Notes under the pieces: generated by a model
The model's database searches: none
What the model was told of the DNA's origin: nothing
Seen by the model: only the letters and a program-made list of their open reading frames with translations
DNA from: Membranipora membranacea
Taxonomy: Eukaryota > Bryozoa > Gymnolaemata > Cheilostomatida > Membraniporidae
NCBI GenBank assembly: GCA_914767715.1
Contig: OU612074.1
Coordinates: forward strand, 10,078,062 to 10,142,061
Direction of reading: 5' to 3'
DNA length: 64,000 bases
Shown here: in pieces, positions 10,878 through 22,144 of the stretch
How the letters are laid out: every line of letters starts with the position of its first letter
How positions within the stretch are numbered: the first letter of the stretch is position 1
Position numbers and translations under genes: made by a program

Positions 10878-10912
10878 TAAGTAGTTAGTAAGTAAGTAAG
10901 TAAGTAAGTAAA
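10878..10912. repeat. (AAGT)n microsatellite
   Basis: Tandem AAGT units. Shorter versions occur at the matching places in X3 (37315) and X2 (38720). Confidence 0.9.
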
Positions 10913-11662
10913 TTGTGCCAGCGGATGCTACTACTAGTTATGAAACGATGAAACATATGTAAAGACTGTAATAAAAGGTCAAAGTAACCATTAAATCAAA
11001 ACACTTTAGAAGGCAATAGTGTACTCATTTAATTTAAATTATAAGCTAAGCTCTATTGCGTCTAATAGGCATGTATTCTAGAATGACCTCTTCCTTCTCT
11101 CAATTTACTAACCTATCTGAGTAACAAACTCAGTCTAGGAGTCTTTTATCATGGGGATTATGTTTAGAATGCGTATATACAGACATATCTGATCTTGTAG
11201 TCAGGCAGCAGCCAATATTCATCCAATACATACTGGAAGGAATCTTTCTGCCAGAGACCACCACTGTTATGAGGGTCCATATCAGTATCCAACAAGCCCT
11301 CAAGCTGACTGTGAACTTTACAGCGAGCCCAGATATTGAAAAAATCAGGTATACCAAGTTGAAAATCTTCAGATTAATAATAAATTTTCATTGTATAGTG
11401 TGCCCTAATAATTCAAATAATTATGCTAAATTTTATTTTGCATCCAGAGTGAAATTTAAGCAGACAACACTTTTTGATCATGACCAAAACTTCCCATTGT
11501 TTAGATTTAGCGCCAACCTCAGTGTCCCAATTAATGTTTGATTATTCACTCTACTTTTGTACCCATTTCTTATACTTAATTAAAATGTATTTTACATTTA
11601 TAGAAAAATATATTTCATATCGCAAGTAAAAATATTAGATCAGTAGTGCAGTCATATAATTA

Positions 11663-11687
11663 TGTATATATATATATATATGTATAC

Positions 11688-11724
<37 letters not shown>

Positions 11725-11732
11725 TATATGTA
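11663..11732. repeat. (AT)n microsatellite
   Basis: Nearly pure TA dinucleotides with a few interruptions. The matching place in X2 (39478-39500) is shorter. Confidence 0.95.
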
Positions 11733-12675
11733 CTATATTTCAATGGTCTATGTTTTGCACCCGAATTCATTCACGAAATAAATTTTATTAGTAGTGCTTC
11801 CTAGACTGGTCTCTGTTACAATAATCTGAATTAGTATATACTATTACCACTTCTATAGTTATCGTTATAATAACGTTCAACATTTTAATTTGACATATCA
11901 TGGTGATTAAACAATTACACCTTCATTGGAGTTCACATTATGTAATCTGAGAATATTATGTTGACCAATGAATGTTCTTAGTTGTATCTTTGTGCTTTTG
12001 TAATATTATGTTGCGCTCATTAGAATTTTATATTATTATATATCATATTATATAATTTATTAGTATTATTATTAGGATATATAAACAGGTATTTTCTTTT
12101 GCGCTGAGCCTTCCACAAATAAAACAAGTTTTGTTGATTGTAGTTATTTGATCAAATTATGCTTTAAGCTATTATTGTATTATTAAACATAAATAAAGTT
12201 TTTTCTAGCTAAACAAAATAAGCGAATCATTTGTTGAATTATATCACAGCCTGGTTTGTAACATGACTTTGAGTTACTGCATGAATGACTGGTCTTGTAA
12301 GTAGGCGGAAAAATGTTAATAACAAATTTTCTCTTATTCAATTTTTTGGACGAAAGAATTCATTTTTTCACGAGTTTGCTATAGACTCTCAAATAAAAAG
12401 TCGAAGAAAAAATAATATTTACAGGGACACAGACCTCCAAGAAATGTTATTTAGCATCTTCGAGTGATGAACTCGTAGGCGGTTTGTTACATGGAGTATT
12501 TAAACATTGCAGAGGGGTTTCAAATTACTCAAACAAAATACGACAGTATATATATTTACTGTTTAATGTTAACTTCTAAGTGGTGGACACTGGATTATTA
12601 CCACACAGCGACTGGTTCCTGGCATTCCATTGTCAGCTCTGGCTAATAGGTACCTGCATCTCATATCAGTTAAGT

Positions 12676-12723
12676 ACTAGCCCTGTTGACACGGCCACCC
12701 GTGGCCGTGTCAACAGGGCTAGT
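12676..12723. repeat. Perfect 48-bp palindrome at a block junction
   Basis: Arms of 23 bases (left arm starts ACTAGCCCTGTTGACACGG) with a two-base centre and no mismatch. It sits exactly where block X1 ends and unit A begins. Ends reading TAGCC...GGCTA recall the foldback element at 1007-1335, so it may be two joined termini of a related element. Confidence 0.95.
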
Positions 12724-13041
12724 TTATGAAAATTCCAACTAAATCATAATATCAGATTCTCATTAGAATTAGGGAAAACAGATCTCTTCATATGGTTAAG
12801 TCTGCTGCTTTCCCTTTGCAGTCATGACTTGAAAAGCTGTATTCTTCGTCGAGTATAAACAGTTTTACCAGAGTTCAGCTGAAATCAGGTTAAGTTGTGT
12901 TGTCTCACATGTACCCATTCTATTTTTGCTTAGCAAATCAGATATGCCAGCAATGTCACCATCAACATCAAGAGCCTTACAACCAGTTACCAAACCATAT
13001 TTATCACTATTATTAAAAATGTATTGTTACTATTAATAGAG

Positions 13042-13329
13042 ATTTTATTGATCAGGATTCTGGCAGAATCATTAACATGGCACTATAAAGCATTTGTGTT
13101 TAGTCTCCGTTTCCACTTGCAAGCCAAGTAAAGTTCCACTTTGTGACTGATTGCAAATAATATGAAGACTTAATAAATGCAAAACCAGGATATGAGTTTT
13201 ATTGCCACTAATAGCATTATTTGCAATCAGTTACAAACTTTGCTTGGGTTGCAAGTGGAAATGGGGACTAAACATAAATGCTTCATAGTGCCTTGATAAT
13301 GATTTTGCCAGAATCCTGATCAATAAAAT
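13042..13329. repeat. Long hairpin (inverted repeat) upstream of F1
   Basis: The left arm (from ATTTTATTGATCAGGATTCT) and the right arm (ending GAATCCTGATCAATAAAAT) are roughly 115-base imperfect inverted copies around a centre near 13185. Equivalent hairpins stand upstream of every forward F gene, at 25135, 43925 and 48795. It looks like a MITE fixed before the units multiplied. Confidence 0.9.
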
Positions 13330-13785
13330 TAGTAACAATTCATATCTCATATAATCATAAAAACCTTAAATGATAGCGATAAATGGGTTGGTAATTGGTT
13401 GGAGTGCTGGAAGTGGTTATTATTGAGGATGACTGCAATACATCAGAACTGCTCAGCAAAATTGCTGTTAGGTGAAAATATTAAGAATTCATCTGGATAG
13501 CTAGGGGTGGAACGTATAGGTGAAATCCAGTATCAGTACATGTGAAACAGCACTACTAAACCTGATTTACGCTGAACGCTGGTAAATCCGGTCATGACTG
13601 CAAAAGCAAAACACCAGACCGTAGGATCCATATTGAACCTAATCAATGCCAAATCCGATAATTATTTCTGATATGAAAATAACATCAAAAGTTGTCTTTA
13701 CAAAGATCTATAACACACCTAAATCTGTTTTCCTAACTCTACCATGGGAATGATTTAGTTGGTCTTTCCATTGCAAGCGTTTAAA

Positions 13786-13995
13786 ATGGGTTGTCTTGGG
13801 GTAAAATTCAGTAACAGTAAATCCCGAGGACTTAGGCTCAATCTATTGGGGGTGGGGGAGCGGGATGTTTTGACCAGCTAGCAGTACAGGTAACAAGTAA
13901 TTGGTTGTACAACTGCTAAGCCTTACTGCGCCTAGTTGAGAGCCTGGTTTTCACATTCAGTTTCTCAGCAGGTGCTTTGAAAAAATTTTGAGAAC
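13786..13995 (+). repeat. SINE-like element, unit A copy
   Basis: Shares GGTTGTCTTGGGGTAAAATT, GACCAGCTAGCAG, TTGGTTGTACAAC and a 3' part with CATTCAGTTTCTCAGCAGG with other copies. Forward relatives lie at about 44668-44880 and 49535-49745. Inverted ones lie at 24590-24815, 43375-43592 and 48243-48472. Unit B has only the last part. The start resembles a tRNA-derived head, but the Pol III boxes are weak. Confidence 0.6.
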
Positions 13996-14528
13996 ACAGA
14001 AATGACTGTCTCACTATCCAACCATATTTTGCGATTCAGTTACAATAAAATGCCAGAAGGTGTACACTTGATAGAAGAGAAATGGATATAAGGGCCATAG
14101 ATGTTGGCATTTTTGAGTGTAAATCAAATTACTGTCACATCTCACATTTCCATCCTGAAGAAGCTTAGTCACCATTAGTAAATAATCAACAATATTTACA
14201 GTCTCATCTACATTAGAACGAGGAGCTAGACATGATTGGAAGAAACATAATCCGGCAGGAAATCATTGTATAGACAGTATTAACCATTTTATTAAATACA
14301 TCTAAACTTACTTCCTCTTTTTCCGTCCAAGCTAATGATCCCGGATTCAACAGAAATACCATAACTTTGTGTCTATTGGCCTCACTTGCACTTCCAAGTG
14401 TTTCTCATAGATAATTATGTTATGATTATTGATGATGGCTAATGCAGTCATAGATTCTAGTGGCTACTTAAGGAATATAGGAATTTTTAATAGCTTCCAG
14501 ATAATTGAATGCTTTACATATTTTGTTG

Positions 14529-14536
14529 TATATAAA
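14529..14536 (+). promoter_or_regulatory. TATA box of F1
   Basis: TATATAAA, about 30 bases before a TCAGTC initiator-like site near 14559. The same box and spacing occur at 26418 (F2), 45414 (F3) and 50285 (F4). A non-coding first exon ends at 14602 with a GTAAGT donor. Confidence 0.8.
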
Positions 14537-14999
14537 GAGGCATCAACTTAGATAAGTTATCAGTCTTCTCAGTTCACATACTCCTATTGATCTCCAAATA
14601 AAGTAAGTTAAGTATACTGTAATATAGAGCTAACTGTGGTAACCTTTTGGAAAAAAAGTTCAATGTGTTCTATTGATCAATTACACATTGACTTGAACTT
14701 CTCCAACAAAATACTTAGGCGCTTGGTACATTATCCTATTACCTATATCTGCAAGGGGTGGAATGATGTCAGGGAGGGATTCTGACTTTGAAAGTTTATC
14801 AATGAACTGTGCAACACATTCTGATCACTGAACACTAATATATTGGTTCTCATGTATATTTGTTCTCACGAGTGTAGGAATAAAATGATATTTGCCTGTG
14901 AATAAATCGACAGAGAGCTGCTAAAAATAGATTTTACTGTTTTTCACTGTGTTTCTCCTATAATCTTATCTCTCAAATCATCCTTTCTTTCAGATAATA

Positions 15000-15315
15000 A
15001 TGAAGGTACTCGTACTCATCTCACTGCTCATTGCTGTGTTCGGTAAGTTAAAACTTTACACAAATATTATCCATCTCTAACCTTTGCAAATCATTCTCCC
15101 CTGAGTGGATAAAATTTGATAAATTATTTTGTTTCGTTCCATAGAAATTTGCCAACATTCACACTTTGCCTTAATAGATAGTCTGATCTATATTTTCAGC
15201 TGTTACTCAAACTGAAGCTGATCTTAAATCAACCATCAGCAAAATAGTGAATAGTGATGCTGGTCAAAAAGTAATATCGGTAGTTGGGAATGTTTATGAT
15301 AAGATTAAAGGATAA
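15000..15315 (+). CDS. Secreted 52-residue peptide precursor, family F, gene F1
   Basis: Four exons: UTR exon about 14560-14602; 14994-15042 with the ATG at 15000; 15200-15342 with the stop at 15313; and a UTR exon from 15601. Coding parts are 43 and 116 nt, phase 1. The product has signal peptide MKVLVLISLLIAVF, then AVTQTEA, then a roughly 31-residue peptide (DLKSTISKIVNSDAGQKV... ending YDKIKG). The mature part has no cysteine, is weakly cationic and shows hydrophobic residues every three to four positions, as in an amphipathic helix. The terminal Gly could be an amidation donor. The last intron starts only 27 bases after the stop, so decay by NMD is not expected. Function unknown: an antimicrobial or membrane-active peptide is an inference from shape alone. 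Confidence 0.87.
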
Positions 15316-15600
15316 CAAAAGAAGACGCAGCCTACTATCAAGGTATGTAATATATCTTATGAATATTGTAATATAAATGCCCTTGTGCTGTCATGAACAG
15401 AAATGACAATGAGGACATATTTGACTACGAGGCATACGATTTATGAGATTGCACATAAAATTTATTGAAAAGTGACTACGGGAAGTTATCTCTGTCTGTA
15501 TTTTAGTCAGTATTAGACACATCATTATTAGTAATATGTGTGTCGAGTAAGAACGTAAAAATTTAATCTCATTGACCTATGTTCCTTTTTCCTTTTATAG

Positions 15601-15715
15601 ATGTCAATGACGCATATATGAGCCATATAGAAAGCCGGGAATCCTTTCATCCAGCATTATAAGATCCATTTTCATGCATGACATTGCTAATTAATAAACA
15701 AATAAGTAAATAAAT
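15601..15715 (+). other. Conserved 3' UTR exon of F1 with polyadenylation signals
   Basis: Begins after CCTTTTATAG with ATGTCAATGACGCATATATG and holds AATAAA at 15693 and 15709. The exon recurs at 27204, 46465 and 51356, and in diverged form on the minus strand at 41762. Confidence 0.75.
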
Positions 15716-15719
15716 TATA

Positions 15720-17100
15720 CGACACCAAAGATCTTTTTCAACAAAAAATGTCAGTAGATATTCAAGCAACTTCTAGTTTCCCGAGATCTACAGTATTAAG
15801 TAAGGTAGCACTATCAAGAGGTGATAGTAATGCAACTAAAATTAAAAAAACTTTGGTAAAAAAATTTTTTAAAAACTTAACGCGTAGAGGATTTGCAATT
15901 TAGTTATTTCGAAGTGCGTAAGAGAAACTAAATATGATGACAGTCAGTGTACCGTGAATCTGATCAGTCAGATCATTAATCAACAAAAATTTTAATCAAT
16001 CAACTCACAACAAATGGAAATTGAACCAATAACAGGATTCAGAAAAGAAGCAGAACCTGAATCTGTAAATTGCTTTAACAGTAACAAGCACTAGCAAACC
16101 AAAGTATACATTTAACTGTCTGTGCATCACTAAGTTTGTCTATTCCTTGTATGGGTCCAGAGGGGCTAGAGCCAAGAGGTTGTAAATTCAACCAATTTAC
16201 TATGGGGATATGTGTCTGTCTGAAAGAAATTGGGATAGCTAATGACTGTTTTGCCTTCTCTCTTATTAGAGAATTTTTTTCCTTTCAAACCATGTGTCTC
16301 AGTGGTACAGTAATTGACTATACACTCACTGTTCTTAATGTCCTGCATTTAGCCCCGCTTGCACCATAGATTTTAATAATAGCTGTTGGTAAAAGTCAGT
16401 GAAAATCACATGGTTCTGTCTCAGTCCGAAGACTGAGAAACACAGGTGCAGCCGCCATACTTGGTGCCAAGTTGCACACAGTTTGCAAGCATTGCCTTAT
16501 GTGATGTTACTCTGATGTTATATCGGCTGATTCCCAATGCCGATTGACTACCAATGCCTTTAAAGTTTAAAATCTCATAACTACCTCAATATAGATTCTA
16601 ATGCTGAAACTTGGTTACTCGATAAACTAGTCTGAGCCCCCTTCCTCCGGCGAACCCCAGCCAGGGGGGAGGATGATTGTAGATTGACGATATAAGTATA
16701 TATATATATATATAACTTCAAATAAAATGTATGTACAGGAATCAATGGCACAAGAATTACGTACCAACATTCCCTTTTGTGTATGCTAGAGTTTTGAGTC
16801 AGCTGTTCTACTCAAATTGATATAAAACCTATTGAAATCTGTGGAAAATCCGACCATTCATGATATTTATCCTTCCATTTCCATTATCATAGCATAGCGT
16901 ATTTTACAATAGTTTATAAGCTGACCTGCTAGTCCCTGTCTGTTACCATGGAACCTTTCTCCTGCATGTAAAGGCTTGCTACTAAGAACCATTATCATAA
17001 AATAATTTTTGGAGACTACTTAGTGCAATCCTGGCTTGAGTTGAATAAATTGTTTTGAGGTACCTAATCCAGATGGTCCCAGCTATTGGCAGCTCTATTC
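15720..17100. other. Non-coding stretch of unit A after F1
   Basis: No supported gene. Open frames at 16136-16369 are identical in unit B only because the DNA was recently copied. A small perfect hairpin (TCTCAGTC, loop CGAA, GACTGAGA) lies at 16419-16438. An (AT)n run lies at 16697-16712. The part at 16140-16560 is an old relative of 40860-41190 (inverted). Confidence 0.5.
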
Positions 17101-17109
17101 ATTTGCATA

Positions 17110-18241
17110 CGCACCAATGGATTAATTTTTTTTAATTGCAGTCACAATCATGGCGGTTACTCTGTATGATTCTTAGCTTGAGGTGCTTGATTTACTGTAA
17201 TCTTTGTCGAGCAAAAGATTGTTTTACCAGAATTCAGCAAAAATCAGGTTCTGTATTGCTGTTGCACGGGTACACGTTTCCTAGCCAAATTTTTGAAATA
17301 CTCGATATCCATTCTAGTTTTCGCCTACCTATTCAACCCCTAACCATTCAGATGCATTATGATTTGTTGTCTAATCTCTATGAAATGTTTTTTTTATTTA
17401 TTTCACTCAACAGGAAACAACTTTTACTGAACATTTTAGATGTTTTGTTATGTCACCCTCCGCAATAATAAATAATATCCTCCATTCTGATTTTTTGTAT
17501 TTATAGAGGTTTAACCTATGATCAGACATCAGTGTTTTATATCACATCCATACAAAGAATCACCAAAATGATAGTAAGTAGCTGTTATATATCAAGATTC
17601 CTACCAAAGTTTCAAGTGGAGTCTCCGAAAACAGGATCTTATAGTAATTCGGTCATGCAAGAGCAGGGTATGAGTTTTCTTGCCATTATTTAATAAGTCT
17701 TTATATTGTTTCGGTTAGTTACAACAGGAAACTCTGCTTGACTTTCAAGTGGAATGATGACCTGGTAGTTCATCTTAATTATTGATGGTCAATTGCGAAT
17801 GTGCATTGTTAACACTTCTGCCAGAATGCTGCTCAATAATATCTCATCTGATGAGTCATTTCCACAAACTTTCTAAATATAACTCAAATAAAAGCACTTA
17901 TTTTTCTGATTTCTGATTCTGTTTTTGAAAGGATTGGGAGTTATCATTATACAGGGGACTGGAGCTGAAAATTGTCATAGTTACCAAGATAAGACAGGAA
18001 TTTTGAATGCATATGTATGACTAGAGGCGGAACAAATAGGCTTAAATGAGCACGGGTATATGTTGTTTGGAAAAAAAATATTCCATACTCAACGAAGAAT
18101 GTAGAAAATCCAATACATAAGCAGTTCAAGTAATAACTGAAAATCGAAGAACCATCCTGTAGGAACCATACTCCAAATCAAAAAATTATTTCAGATGTGA
18201 TAGTAACATGAATAGTTCTCTTCGCAAAGATATATAAAACA

Positions 18242-18250
<9 letters not shown>
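17110..18250 (+). repeat. Diverged copy of the F upstream module
   Basis: Follows the same order as 12810-13735: GCAGTCA start, TTTTACCAGA-TTCAGC, the two hairpin arms (TTTCAAGTGGAGTCTCC and ACTTTCAAGTGGAATG), GCCAGAATGCTGCTCAATAA, AGGCGGAAC and the CGCAAAGATATATAAAACAC end. It is much more diverged than A is from B. It precedes the broken R copy, linking the two gene families by a shared upstream element. Confidence 0.7.

Positions 18251-18274
<24 letters not shown>
18243..18274. repeat. (AT)n microsatellite
   Basis: Pure TA run. The unit B copy at 29863-29888 is shorter. Confidence 0.9.
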
Positions 18275-18276
<2 letters not shown>

Positions 18277-18358
18277 AGATATACCAACTTAAGCTGCCCT
18301 TGTGCAAAAAAATCATGGCATCATCTGCCTGTAACCTTGTTTCACCAGGTCGCTGTAA

Positions 18359-18664
18359 GCATATGGTGGAGGGAGACCAACATCACAGCTGGATAGCCCA
18401 GCCAGTCATAGAAACAAGAGGGGAACAGAAGGACCAAGATCAGCATCCAAGCAGGATTGTCCAGATGGTTATAGAAACAAGAGACCAATGAAACCGCTTA
18501 CTCTGAGGTTTAACCCACTGAGTTATAGAAACAAGAGAGCAATAAAACCACTTACTCTGAGGTTGCAGCCACTAGGCAATAGAAACAAGAGAGCATCAGT
18601 CGATGTTCACTGGAGGCCTGTAAGATATCTAAGTTTTGTGCTTTACTGTATTAGTAGACAATGA
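18359..18664 (+). pseudogene. Family R precursor lacking exon 1 (R4)
   Basis: The R frame is open for 101 codons from AYGGGRPTSQLDSP, with four RNKR sites and the repeat KPLTLRF-NPLSYRNKR. It is shorter than R1, missing the MILPxGYRSNQPLG part. A one-base loss after RASV changes the end to VDVHWRPVRYLSF, so the CX5C loop is absent. No signal-peptide exon is seen upstream; a stop lies just before the frame. An ATG at 18315 reads another frame. Confidence 0.75.
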
Positions 18665-19439
18665 TAAATCTCTAACATGTTAAGAGCGTTAAAGACATCA
18701 TAGCATTCCATTCCATGTTAACCACCAGTTTTAATTTATTAATTTATTAACTTATAAACCTCTCAGCAAACAGAAATTAATTTCCCATAGCAGCTTATGG
18801 ATGTACTCTAAAACTGACTGACTGAATTAATTTTTCATAGCAGTATTACTTTATTAGCATATATCTGAGGATGGTATTTAAGTCAATATTGGGCGACCAA
18901 TAATTGAATGAAGAAATACAAATTTGATCAACAGAAGGAAAGCAAAGTATATTTAGCCTGTTAAATGATACCAAAAGAACGGTTGACCATTTGATCGGCT
19001 GCGAAATGGTCAAAATGCCTTAAATTTTATTTTCTTATTCAGCCTGAGTGTTGCATTAATCGAGTGACTCGTTGTTGGCTTAGCCAATACTGCGGTTGGA
19101 AGAATCTAGGTTAAAATCAGATGATGTGCTCATTCTTATTAGGATTATTAAAATATCATGCTTTTTTAATTATAGTAACTTCATTGAATATCATTAATAA
19201 AATTAAAGACCAGCATCAATTTTCATTAAGGTTCAGCATCGAGAAATTCTTCCTAGATAAAAATGGATAAAGATATATATATATATATGTCATTAACGGT
19301 GGACAGATGCCCAACAATTTTTGGTTTACGGCTACAAGTTAGTACTGCCTGTGGTGGCAGACTGATATCTCAGAGGGGACAACAACGAACTGATTTACAG
19401 GAGGTAGACACCTGATGGGGGGCAGGAACAATCAACCTT

Positions 19440-19535
19440 GAAAGCTCCATCGGTGGGATTAAAACCCGCAACTACTGCGTCACCAATCGTCCGGCAGTCA
19501 ATAGCAGGCAGCCTAACCAATTGCGCCATCTCACC
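19440..19535 (-). repeat. tRNA-derived SINE head
   Basis: On the minus strand it starts GGTGAGATGGCGCAATTGG (A-box-like TGGCGCAATTGGTTAGGC) and later reads GCGGGTTTTAATCCCACC (B-box-like). The spacing is longer than in a true tRNA and no clean anticodon arm forms. The body probably extends to about 19300. Copy in unit B at 31055-31150. Confidence 0.6.
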
Positions 19536-19589
19536 ATCTCCGAATAGTATAGTTGTAAAGATGTGAAACATAGTCTGCAGGGTGCACTG

Positions 19590-21205
19590 GCTTTTGCTTT
19601 TTCACATTGGCACAACACCTTGATTCAAAGATAATTGGAATACCCTTTGTTACCCCAGAGGGAAGGTCAGTGGTCAGCAAGGTGTTAAAAAAATATTATC
19701 AGTGGCTGAGAATTTAAGATTGCAAATTTTTCCTTTTAAAGTGCTAAGGAAAGCAAAAAACAACAAATGTTCATATCTAAGCATTGACATAGCAATGAAC
19801 AATACAATTGAATTTACTCACACAAGCACATTATTGAATAATTCAACCATTTTCAAAGTGCAAAAACTCAAGGTCTAGATCAGCTGTGGGCAACCTGCGG
19901 CCTTTTTGCCAGTGCGGCCTAATGGGTAATCTTTTGCGGCCTAATTGTGGCCTCATGTCTGTGAAAATCACACATTCAAGTTTTTACTGTCATGTGGATG
20001 TCCAAGTATGCATTACCATGATCAAGCACAATTCAGTGTTGGGATACCAAATATATTTGCATTCTGTATCAACCATGCGCTAAGTTACTTGCATGTAGAA
20101 AAAAAAGGAAATTCCCGAGCCATTCTACACAAAAGCATCATGAATGTACTGGTGCCAACTACTTTTTCACTCGCTTCCATTTGACTAAATACCCCAAACA
20201 GTGAAGAAGTTGTCGTAATATTGTGAGAGAAAAGCAATTTAATCAATTCTTTCACCTTTGGATATTTAACTACAAACTGTTTTTTGCAAAGCTGTCATTT
20301 TGAGCAAGAATTGAAAAGTTGTTCTATCAAAAATTTGACATTGTTACAAGTGCGCCAGCATTTTGCCTGAAATGTTCCAGATTGAATCTCTTTGACAAGT
20401 ATGCAAATATTTACTGCACTTCTTGAGCGCTCATCGTGCCCTTTGCCCTACTGCTCGAAACACTTGGAAACAGCCATGTACACAACCGTTTGCCAGACAC
20501 AAAAATCCAGTAGTTTAGATAAACAATATAAAGCTAAACTGATGCTTATTGCAACATAATAACATTTTTATCGACACCTAAATCTGCTTTAGTTTGTGTA
20601 AAATCCACAGTGCGACATTATACTTCGCGTTAAAGTTTGTGCCGGAAAAATATGTTGTGGCCTTTTGTGTTGATTCTGCATAAAATGCGGCCTTCTTAAG
20701 AAAAAGGTTGCCCACCCATGGTCTAGAGTGTGTTTCTCCCCTGTTACATATTTACACTAAAACGATGATCCACAAACAGTATAACAGTAAGCCTAGCACC
20801 GGTTTGCCTAGTCAAGCTGCTATACTTTCAAATTATCACAAATATGTATTGGTCAATAACAGCATAGGCAAAATATTTTAATTTAACCTGTGACACTGGA
20901 GATAACAAACTCTAGTCCCTTCTAGACCCTGAGTTTTTGCACATTGAACTCGATTCTATCATTCAATAATGTCCTCGTGCAAGTAAATTTAGTTTTTTTG
21001 TCCAACGCTATGAGTATACTTTGATAAGAAGTGTGGTTGTTTTTTACTTTTCCACACACTTTAAGGCAGTCACAATAATGTAATTGATAAAAATATCTGA
21101 TTGCACAGATGGGCACTAATTATACTTTTTACCTATTGGCTAAGATCAAAGTGTCACTGCCAATGGCCAATAAGTGCCAGTTCAGTTTTGGCAGCTCGCT
21201 GCACA
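19590..21205. mobile_element. Foldback element holding a hAT insertion
   Basis: The left arm (about 19590-19876, with GTGCAAAAACTCAAGGTCTAG) and the right arm (about 20905-21205, with CTAGACCCTGAGTTTTTGCAC) are inverted relatives. The hAT-like element at 19881-20720 sits in the middle, so the nesting order is clear. The whole nest recurs at 31205-32825. Confidence 0.75.
19881..20720. mobile_element. Non-autonomous hAT-like element, unit A copy
   Basis: Ends are CAGCTGTGGGCAACCTGCGG and AAAAAGGTTGCCCACCCATG, with inverted TGGGCAACCT. The 8-bp flanks are GTCTAGAT (19873-19880) and GTCTAGAG (20721-20728), the target size of hAT elements. No transposase catalytic motifs were recognised. Confidence 0.85.
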
Positions 21206-21846
21206 CCCACGATTAGGAGGTCCGCCATGGCTTTACCTCTAGGATGCATTCTAGTTTTCTAGGATGTATCACATTCTCAGTATGAGGATTTAGGGCACCT
21301 TGCATCCCTCTTTAAGGGCAGCCCACTATTCTGATTCTTACCAAACCGCAAGATGGTGATGATAAAATATTAATTTAGATAATTATTTGAAGGATTTACA
21401 AATCTTCCAGGACCTATGAGACTCTTGACCTTTACAAAGACTATAAATAAACTAAAATTGGCTAGTCTGTGAAAATAGTCATTTCCATTTTGCTTCCCCT
21501 TGACACATACTTTCTGTGACTTCCTGTTGGTTAACCAAGTTTTGCAATTGATAAAGGATTTCCCTCTATTTCAATTATCAACAGGACCAGTCGATTCACA
21601 CTAAAAGAAGGAAAACTAAAATTAGCTTGTCTGTGAAAAAGATCAGTTAGGCCATATTTATCTTGCTTCCCTTTCACAAACGTGATGAGCAGGATATCAA
21701 TCTCAAAAACTGCTGTTCCCCATAAGGTGCATCTTCATCAATAACATATAATCATTATATGCATCCAATCTGGATGGGCACCATAAAAACAACTTAAGTA
21801 AATCATTTTGTCTCTAAAAGGATGTCCTGTATGGGAACTTGAGATG

Positions 21847-21853
21847 TATAAAA
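21847..21853 (+). promoter_or_regulatory. TATA box of R1
   Basis: TATAAAA, followed by a likely start near 21875 and a non-coding exon ending at 21940 with a GTAAGT donor. Confidence 0.7.
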
Positions 21854-22144
21854 AGCATGGGAGGGTTTTGGAGAAAGCTCACATCTCTGTATAGTGAAAC
21901 AGCAACACAGAGCACAACTTCATCTTTGATACACAAGTAGGTAAGTTTTAAGATAGCACTGAAAACTCAATCTAATCGACTTGCCTGTATGTATATCAGC
22001 TCAAAAAGTGAAACTACCTCCTTGGCATATCATGAACACTGGCATCTATTATTGTAATGGATATGGCATGTTGTATTCTCAACGCAATTCTCTGATCTCT
22101 CAGGTTCTGCCGTTCATAACATAAATATTGTCCCACTTTTTAGA

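Larger units (their letters stand above)
9790..12680. repeat. Repeat block X1
   Basis: Matches 38235-40395 (X2) in the same orientation, and its first part matches 36830-37370 (X3). X1 differs by two insertions absent from X2: a short MITE at 9922-10149 and the 377-bp element at 10379-10755. Open frames inside (for example DHHCYEGPYQYPTSPQADCE near 11250) are broken by stops. X1 ends within a few bases of the palindrome at 12676. Confidence 0.85.

Noticed and set aside
10878-10912. CRISPR-like array or telomere repeat
   Set aside because: It is a plain AAGT microsatellite without spacers.
16136-16369. 77-codon frame, identical in unit B at 27739
   Set aside because: Identity is explained by the recent unit duplication. 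The frame lacks an ATG start and splice context, and the related DNA in E1 does not keep it.
18300-18491. 63-codon frame starting near the ATG at 18315 (MASSACNLVSPGRCKHM)
   Set aside because: It reads the family R repeat in the wrong frame; the RNKR frame at 18359 is the homologous one.
19440-19535. Functional tRNA gene
   Set aside because: A- and B-box-like motifs are present, but the cloverleaf does not close and the interval is too long; a SINE head fits better.
19886-20184. Overlapping open frames, repeated at 31501-31819
   Set aside because: They lie inside the non-autonomous hAT-like element, show no transposase motifs and overlap each other in different frames.
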